From NCBI GenBank assembly GCA_039917655.1, contig JBDSJC010000123.1, positions 1-56,091 of the forward strand: a DNA stretch of 56,091 nucleotides, given 5' to 3'. This stretch comes from PNKC01 sp039917655. GTDB lineage: Bacteria > Chloroflexota > Dehalococcoidia > Tepidiformales > Tepidiformaceae. The position numbers were made by a program, and so were the translations under genes. The notes beneath the pieces were generated by a model. It worked only from the letters and a program-made list of their open reading frames with translations, made no database searches and was not told the DNA's origin. Positions 51,785-56,091 of the stretch are shown in pieces; position 1 is the stretch's first letter, and every line of letters starts with the position of its first letter.

Positions 51785-52486
51785 ATGCGCCGACTGACGA
51801 ACCTTGCAACGGTTGCGGCACTGCTGGTTGGCGGGTTCATGATCGCGCGTCCGATGACGCCCGAGGCGAGTGCCGAAGCGGCCCAGCGCGGGCTCGCCGA
51901 GCAGCTGCGTTACGTAGGTCGCGACCCGATGACGGGCATCGCCGCGCCGGTGGACGATCGTTTCATCGCCGAGGTTGAGAAGTCCATCGAACGGTACGGC
52001 AAGGATGAGGGAGAGCCCGTGCCGCCGCCTCCGGCTGAGGGGACGGACATTGCCTGGCTCAGCGTACCGGCGATCGGCATTGCTAAGGCGCCAATCGCGC
52101 GCTTCGGCCTGGACGCTTTCGGACGCCTGGAGGTGCCGCAGGACGCGCAGCACGTGGGCTGGAACCCGGCCTACAACGCTCTGCCGGGCAAGGGCGGCTC
52201 AACGTTTTTTGCCGCTCACTTCGAATACGCGGGAAGAGCGGGCGTCTTCAACCGCATCTCGTCACTCAAGCCAGGGGACACGGTGCAGGTTGGGCTTGCT
52301 GACGGTTCCGCGTACAGTTACCGCGTCACGTCCGCGGTTGACTACAACCTGGCGGCGATCGACATGGGGGCGATCCTTCACGGCCGGGAGGGCCACGAAA
52401 GCGTCACGCTCATGACCTGTAGCGGCCCGCCGAATGCCAACGGCTACCCACAACGCACTGTCGTCCTCGCCGAACGGGTGGACTGA
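51785..52486 (+). CDS. sortase family protein
   Basis: A 233-residue membrane-anchored transpeptidase: one N-terminal helix (about 5-22), a low-complexity stalk with four prolines near 80 and the sortase barrel. The catalytic triad is His145 (FFAAHFEYAG), Cys212 (VTLMTCSG) and Arg224. This matches the class E/F type. TAGTAT ends 6 nt before ATG, so it may be leaderless. No LPXTG substrate gene lies next to it. Confidence 0.88.
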   Translation: MRRLTNLATVAALLVGGFMIARPMTPEASAEAAQRGLAEQLRYVGRDPMTGIAAPVDDRFIAEVEKSIERYGKDEGEPVPPPPAEGTDIAWLSVPAIGIAKAPIARFGLDAFGRLEVPQDAQHVGWNPAYNALPGKGGSTFFAAHFEYAGRAGVFNRISSLKPGDTVQVGLADGSAYSYRVTSAVDYNLAAIDMGAILHGREGHESVTLMTCSGPPNANGYPQRTVVLAERVD

Positions 52487-52497
52487 GCGGCCTAAGC

Positions 52498-53097
52498 CTA
52501 ACTCTCGAAAGCCTCGTTGACGCCGTACGCGCTCATCGCTGCTTCGAACTTAGCCACTTCGTGCGTGAGCACCAGCAGGTCGTGTTTATTGCCGTCGCGG
52601 TCCTTCACCTGGTCACGGAGGAGCGCTTCAGGACGGAAGCCGATGCCTTCGAAGGTCGTGATCGCGCCCTTTTGGTCGAGCGTCATCTGGGCCACTATCT
52701 TCTCGATGCCGGAGGCGAGAGCGATCGCGAACGCTTCCTGGGTGAGCACCTGCCCGAGGCCCTTGCCACGCATCGCTTCGGCGACCATCACGCGCAGTTC
52801 GGCCACGTGCGAAGACCAGCGAAGGTCGTTCCGATGGATTGTGCCGTAGCCGACGATGTCCGAGTCGAGGGTCGCCAGCACGGTGCTGATCAGGCCCGAA
52901 TTGATGTCCCGGATCCAGCTGTCCACCGCCCCTGGTTGAGTGATGTCGCGGCGGAGGAAGAGCAGGTCATGCTCGGGAAGAGCGCGGGCGAAGTTGAGCA
53001 TCGCCTGCTTGTCGCCTTCGACCATGTAACGCAGGGTGACGTCGCGTCCACCGATTTTCCGCTTGTCCGGGTAGGCTCGAACGCCTTCCATCATCAT
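52498..53097 (-). CDS. GNAT family N-acetyltransferase in the PHA operon
   Basis: A 199-residue acetyltransferase: LRYMVEGDKQAMLNFARALPEHDLLFLRRDI, then ELRVMVAEAMRGKGLGQVLTQEAF (acetyl-CoA loop) near residue 110, and DQKGAITTFEGIGFRPEALL. The first ATG of three in a row (53097) overlaps the phaC stop by 4 nt, so its translation is coupled to PHA synthase. The acceptor is unknown; it might modify a granule protein, but this is speculation. Confidence 0.82.
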   Translation of the reverse strand: MMMEGVRAYPDKRKIGGRDVTLRYMVEGDKQAMLNFARALPEHDLLFLRRDITQPGAVDSWIRDINSGLISTVLATLDSDIVGYGTIHRNDLRWSSHVAELRVMVAEAMRGKGLGQVLTQEAFAIALASGIEKIVAQMTLDQKGAITTFEGIGFRPEALLRDQVKDRDGNKHDLLVLTHEVAKFEAAMSAYGVNEAFES

Positions 53098-54173
53098 ACT
53101 GAGCGCTCCGAAAGCCACGAATCTAGCTGCGGCCACAGACGATAAATGGCGTTCCCGCCAGCGACAAGGCTGACGTGGCCGCCCTTCATAATGAGGTCGC
53201 GTTTGTCTTCGCTGCCGACCAGCGGGACCAGGTCCTTCGCCGCTTCGTAGGGGACGATGTGGTCGTGTTCGGCCATTACGTGGAGGAACGGCACCTTGAT
53301 GTTCCGCAGGTTTACCGGTTGCCCACCCAGTTCGAACTCGCCTTTGAAAAGCTTGTTCTCCCACATCAACTCTTTAGTGTTCTGGCGGAAGCATTCGCCG
53401 GGGAACGGGATCTGGTCGTTCGCCCAGCGGTCGAACATACGATGGGAGCGCACGAATTCGTCGTTCCACATGTTGTCCCAGAGCTTCACCCTGCCGACCA
53501 TCGCTGAGACCGGCCGCAGCATATCGAACGAAGCGAACATCAATTCCGGCGGTACGTTGCCGAGGGTATCAACCACCCGGTCCACGTCGAAGTATCGGCG
53601 GTCGCACCACTGCTTCATAAGCGTCATCCCGTCCGTATTCACAGGCGTGGTGAAGCAGGCGAGGTTCTTCATCGGACCGTCCGGGTGGAGGGCGCCGTAC
53701 ATCACCGAGAGCTGCCCACCCATGCAGTAGCCGACCACCGAAACGTCCGGCTCGCCCGAGGATTCGAGCACCTTATCGATGCAGTCCGGAATGAAGTCCA
53801 GTACGTAGTCTTCGAACTTTAAGCGCTTGTCCTCCGGGCGCGGGATGCCCCAATCGATCATGAAGACATCGAAGCCGCGCTTGAGGAGGAACTCGACGAG
53901 GCTCTGGCCGGGGGTCAGGTCAAGGATGTAGGGCTTGCTAACGAGCGACATAACGAGTAGCACGGGCACCCGGTACACCTCGTCGGACGTCGGCCGGTAG
54001 TGGTAGAGCTTGAGGGTCCCGCGCGAATAAATGACATCCTTCGGCGTCACGCCGACCGCGGGGTCGCCGGTGGAGATGTATTCGAGTCCCTTGATGCCGC
54101 GCTGAATGGTCCGCTCCACTTCGTTGCGTACGCGCTCTTCGACCGTTGAGGGGCTGGTGGGAGCTAGAGTCAT
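53094..54173 (-). CDS. phaC: class III poly(3-hydroxyalkanoate) synthase catalytic subunit
   Basis: A 359-residue polymerase that joins hydroxyacyl-CoA units into PHA. The lipase-like box GYCMGG has the catalytic Cys150; Asp304 (AEHDHIVP) and His333 (KGGHVSLV) complete the triad, almost at the positions known for Allochromatium vinosum PhaC (149, 302, 331). The length is that of class III/IV enzymes, which need a second subunit. ATG at 54173 has AGAGG upstream; the longer frame to 54248 is not needed. The next upstream gene may be the partner. Confidence 0.93.
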   Translation of the reverse strand: MTLAPTSPSTVEERVRNEVERTIQRGIKGLEYISTGDPAVGVTPKDVIYSRGTLKLYHYRPTSDEVYRVPVLLVMSLVSKPYILDLTPGQSLVEFLLKRGFDVFMIDWGIPRPEDKRLKFEDYVLDFIPDCIDKVLESSGEPDVSVVGYCMGGQLSVMYGALHPDGPMKNLACFTTPVNTDGMTLMKQWCDRRYFDVDRVVDTLGNVPPELMFASFDMLRPVSAMVGRVKLWDNMWNDEFVRSHRMFDRWANDQIPFPGECFRQNTKELMWENKLFKGEFELGGQPVNLRNIKVPFLHVMAEHDHIVPYEAAKDLVPLVGSEDKRDLIMKGGHVSLVAGGNAIYRLWPQLDSWLSERSV

Positions 54174-54319
54174 GACGACGACCTCTTCGCGTTGTGCGGG
54201 AAGGTACGGTACATGGACGGTCCCCCCGCAAGCAGTGAGTTTGCGCACGTCAAAGGGTGCGCTAGCCCCATTGTGAGCCGCTGCGACGGCCGCAGTGCAA
54301 ACTGGACGTGAACGCTGAG
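54174..54319. other. gap between phaC and its partner gene
   Basis: A short gap of about 146 bp with no gene and no strong hairpin seen; it may carry an internal promoter for phaC. Confidence 0.3.
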
Positions 54320-54703
54320 TTAACTTACGCGGGGTTTTTTGGTCCGAGGTGGCCGGGCGGCAACGCCGGGCGATGCCGCCGTTGTTGCTTTTGCCGCGGC
54401 CGGGCTCTTCATTGCGCCGAGGGCTGACTCGATCGTGCCCAGGTGGTCCTCAATGGCGCTCAGGCGCTCGCCGAGGGTGAGGATATCGTTGCGCGTTGGG
54501 AGGTTGAGCGCAGACATATACCGGCCCATCACCTCGTTCATGCTCTTCTGCATGTTGAGGTAGACATCCATGAACTGGCCCATGGATTGCGTGAACTGGT
54601 CGGTCGCCATCGCATTATTGAGGAAGCCATTCCACTGCCGCTCGGAGTTGGCCATCCAATCCCGCCACATCTCGAATGGGTCTGCTTGCGTCCCTTGAGC
54701 CAT
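54320..54703 (-). CDS. PhaE/PhaR-like PHA synthase accessory subunit, putative
   Basis: A 127-residue protein. The DPFEMWRDWMANSERQWNGFLNN opening, a Gln/Met-rich helix (DQFTQSMGQFMDVYLNMQKSMNEVMGRYMSALNLPTRNDILTLGERLSAIEDHL) and a basic, Ala/Pro-rich tail resemble the C-terminal half of PhaE or the PhaR subunit of class III/IV synthases. The NLPTRNDILTL block is typical. It is shorter than PhaE. It lies just upstream of phaC on the same strand. ATG is preceded by AGAAGG. Confidence 0.75.
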   Translation of the reverse strand: MAQGTQADPFEMWRDWMANSERQWNGFLNNAMATDQFTQSMGQFMDVYLNMQKSMNEVMGRYMSALNLPTRNDILTLGERLSAIEDHLGTIESALGAMKSPAAAKATTAASPGVAARPPRTKKPRVS

Positions 54704-54738
54704 GATTCAACCTTCTTCCTGGTGTTTGGGTGCGGAGT

Positions 54739-55122
54739 TTACAGCGCGGAGTCAACGGGTTCGGCGTCCGCTGTCTCGGGCACCTTGGGCGCGAAGCCGG
54801 CGAGTGCGGTCTGCAGGATCGACTGATAATTCTGGAGGGTTTCGATCCAGCCCGCCAGGAACAGCTCGCCCGCTTTGGTGAGGCTGTACATGCGGCGCGC
54901 CGGCCCGCTTTCCGATGTGTCCCAGAAGGACGAGACCATGCCAGTTTTCTCGAGCTGGCGGAGGGTGCGGTACACGGTGCCGCTATCGAACTCCGGCATG
55001 CCCGCTTCGGCGAGGCGCTGCGAAAGCTGGTAGCCGTAGGCGTTCCAGTTCTTGAGGAAGGCGAGGAGGCTGGTGGAGAGCAGTTCGCCGTGGAGGCGGG
55101 GTTTTGAATTGGCGTCGGCCAT
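54739..55122 (-). CDS. PadR family transcriptional regulator
   Basis: A 127-residue winged-helix regulator. GELLSTSLLAFLKNWNAYGYQLSQRLAE is the PadR HTH start, FDSGTVYRTLRQLEKTGMVSS is the recognition helix and the wing region is RRMYSLTKAGELFLAGW. The C-terminus supplies the dimer helix. ATG at 55122 has AGGAG upstream. It lies next to the PHA genes and faces the phasin gene across a large palindrome, so it probably controls both; PhaQ-type PadR regulators of PHA genes are known in Bacillus. Confidence 0.88.
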   Translation of the reverse strand: MADANSKPRLHGELLSTSLLAFLKNWNAYGYQLSQRLAEAGMPEFDSGTVYRTLRQLEKTGMVSSFWDTSESGPARRMYSLTKAGELFLAGWIETLQNYQSILQTALAGFAPKVPETADAEPVDSAL

Positions 55123-55139
55123 GGGGATGGACTCCTTGG

Positions 55140-55206
55140 TAGATGCAGTATGCACCTATGAACGAGAAGTTGACAAGTCGCTGCACCTATGTGCATACTG
55201 CATCTA
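55140..55206. promoter_or_regulatory. divergent promoters and palindromic operator between padR-type gene and phasin gene
   Basis: A 16-bp perfect inverted repeat (TAGATGCAGTATGCAC at 55140-55155, its complement at 55191-55206) flanks overlapping -35 boxes: TTGACA at 55170-55175 rightward and TTGTCA on the other strand. Each arm contains CATACT, correctly placed 18 nt from its -35. A direct repeat TGCACCTATG (55151 and 55182) is also present. The likely ligand is the adjacent PadR protein. Confidence 0.75.
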
Positions 55207-55254
55207 TCGACGGGCAACCCACACTCTTCAGCCCGCGGAAGGAATTTCAACACC

Positions 55255-55740
55255 ATGGCAGCTAACGAACAGGTCCAGAAGTACTACGACGCCCTCATCG
55301 CCAGCTACGACATCCTCACCGACGCCGTCTCCCGCGGCAACGAACGCGGCATGAAAGTCACTCGCCAGTTCGCCGCCGATGTCGCCAAGGGCCAGCGCGA
55401 AGCGCTCGAACTTGGTAAGAAGCTCGTCGGCGAGCCCACCGACATTGGCCAGTTCTACACCTCCGTCCTTGAGGCCACTACGGCCGCCCAGGGCCGCGCC
55501 CTCACCTTCACGCAGACCGCTTACCAGGAAGCCCTCGGCGCTGGCACGGAAGCCCGCGAAGTGATTGAGAAGCTTGTGGAAGCGAACAAGGAGACCAGCC
55601 AGGCCGCCATCGCCGCCGCCCGCGGCTTCGCCGCTGCCAACCCCATGGCCGACTTCGTCCGCCGTGGCTACGAAGCGATGCAGCCGAAGGCCTCCGCCAC
55701 CGTGGAGCCCAAGAAGAAAGCCGAAAAGGTCGCCGTCTAA
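55255..55740 (+). CDS. phasin-like PHA granule protein
   Basis: A 161-residue helical, Ala-rich protein: ANEQVQKYYDALIASYDILTDAV at the N-terminus, long amphipathic helices to about residue 140 and a basic KKKAEK tail. This is the composition and size of granule-associated phasins, though no signature motif proves it. GGAAGGA precedes ATG. It is transcribed from the palindromic promoter, divergent from the PadR gene and the PHA synthase operon. Confidence 0.75.
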   Translation: MAANEQVQKYYDALIASYDILTDAVSRGNERGMKVTRQFAADVAKGQREALELGKKLVGEPTDIGQFYTSVLEATTAAQGRALTFTQTAYQEALGAGTEAREVIEKLVEANKETSQAAIAAARGFAAANPMADFVRRGYEAMQPKASATVEPKKKAEKVAV

Positions 55741-55761
55741 TCCGCGGACCCCAAGAGCGCT

Positions 55762-55794
55762 AAAACGGGCCGGTCACTGCGACCGGCCCGTTTT
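55762..55794. terminator. bidirectional rho-independent terminator
   Basis: AAAACGGGCCGGTC, loop ACTGC, GACCGGCCCGTTTT: a 14-bp perfect stem with A-tract and T-tract, serving the phasin gene and the convergent hydrolase gene. Confidence 0.9.
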
Positions 55795-55821
55795 CGTATC
55801 CAGTGCGAGGACGGGATCCGT

Positions 55822-56091
55822 TCAGGCCTCCTGGCGGAGCCGCCTCGCGAGTTCACGGTAAACGCCCGGGTGGAAGGCCATGCCGATGTGCGTGCAGTTC
55901 ACCTCGTCGTTCAAGGACGAGTCCTCTTCGACGCAACTTTCCCATTCCACCACGCCATCCTTGCGCGAGAAGATGGCGAAGTGTGCCACCTCATAGGGGT
56001 CCGGGTTCAACATGTTTTTTACGAACGGGCAGGTGCAGTGGCCGCTGAAACACGATGGCCGGATATTCTTGCCCACGCCCGAGGTGCCGCG
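55822..56091 (-). CDS. alpha/beta hydrolase C-terminus (partial, runs off the window)
   Basis: Only the last 89 or so residues are visible; the frame is open through the window edge, so the start lies beyond 56091. The acid residue is likely Asp in FSRKDGVVEW and the catalytic His in NCTHIGMAFHPGVYRELARRL, a pattern of lipase-like alpha/beta hydrolases. Several Cys (SCFSGHCTC, ESCVEE, NCTH) are notable. A PHA depolymerase or lipase role near the PHA genes is possible but not shown. Confidence 0.6.
   Translation of the reverse strand, partial: RGTSGVGKNIRPSCFSGHCTCPFVKNMLNPDPYEVAHFAIFSRKDGVVEWESCVEEDSSLNDEVNCTHIGMAFHPGVYRELARRLRQEA

Noticed and set aside
1..56091. tRNA or rRNA genes, CRISPR arrays, insertion sequences, prophage
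   Set aside because: No cloverleaf with a GGTTCGA-type T arm, no regularly spaced repeats and no transposase, integrase or phage genes were seen.

Overview
The window is GC-rich, densely coded bacterial chromosome with no phage, IS, CRISPR, rRNA or tRNA that I can see. The gene set points to Chloroflexota, perhaps near Dehalococcoidia/Tepidiformia. The signs are an A2-type haem-copper oxidase beside a double blue-copper protein, a bifunctional phosphoglucose/phosphomannose isomerase, a class III PHA synthase, many GTG/TTG starts and apparently leaderless genes. This placement is an inference from gene content; no marker gene was compared.

Layout. 1-9.2 kb: a 2-hydroxyacyl-CoA lyase-type ThDP enzyme, a toxin-antitoxin pair, an epoxide-hydrolase-like enzyme, an M3 peptidase, a small haem-membrane protein with a Pro/Thr-rich partner, and a DUF1800/DUF1501 pair. 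9.2-16.9 kb: a SAM by-product recycling cluster (apt, mtnA, mtnP, a PfkB kinase, a GNAT, ahcY), then a second toxin-antitoxin pair, a SAM riboswitch and metK. 16.9-24.3 kb: an activated-sugar operon (nucleotidyltransferase, phosphohexomutase, PGI/PMI), hflX and two coupled CaiB/BaiF CoA-transferases. 24.4-32.3 kb: the aerobic terminal oxidase (ctaC, ctaD, ctaE, an unusual double-cupredoxin membrane protein) and its assembly genes ctaG, ctaB, ctaA. 32.4-38.7 kb: envelope proteins, including an unrecognised HExxH membrane protein, endonuclease III and a geranylgeranyl-reductase-type flavoprotein. 38.8-49.1 kb: housekeeping genes (selD, gatB, yvcK, secG, a peptide-binding lipoprotein-like protein, fmt, rlmN, queA, mutY). 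49.1-56.1 kb: small enzymes, a cyclophilin, a sortase and a polyhydroxyalkanoate cluster (phaC, a PhaE/PhaR-like partner, a PadR regulator, a phasin).

Most notable points. (1) selD has an in-frame TGA at the catalytic residue, read here as selenocysteine 17. (2) The cytochrome oxidase operon ends with one protein carrying three membrane helices, a soluble alpha/beta-type domain and two complete type-1 copper sites. (3) A SAM-I/IV-type riboswitch with mutually exclusive hairpins precedes metK. (4) A TATACT-like -10 box lies 6-8 nt before the start codon of at least seven genes, suggesting leaderless transcripts. (5) A 16-bp perfect inverted repeat holds two face-to-face promoters between the PadR and phasin genes.

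Together the SAM genes form a coherent module: MetK makes SAM, AhcY clears S-adenosylhomocysteine, MtnP/MtnA start methylthioadenosine salvage and Apt recovers the adenine. The oxidase and PHA regions look like self-contained modules for aerobic respiration and carbon storage.
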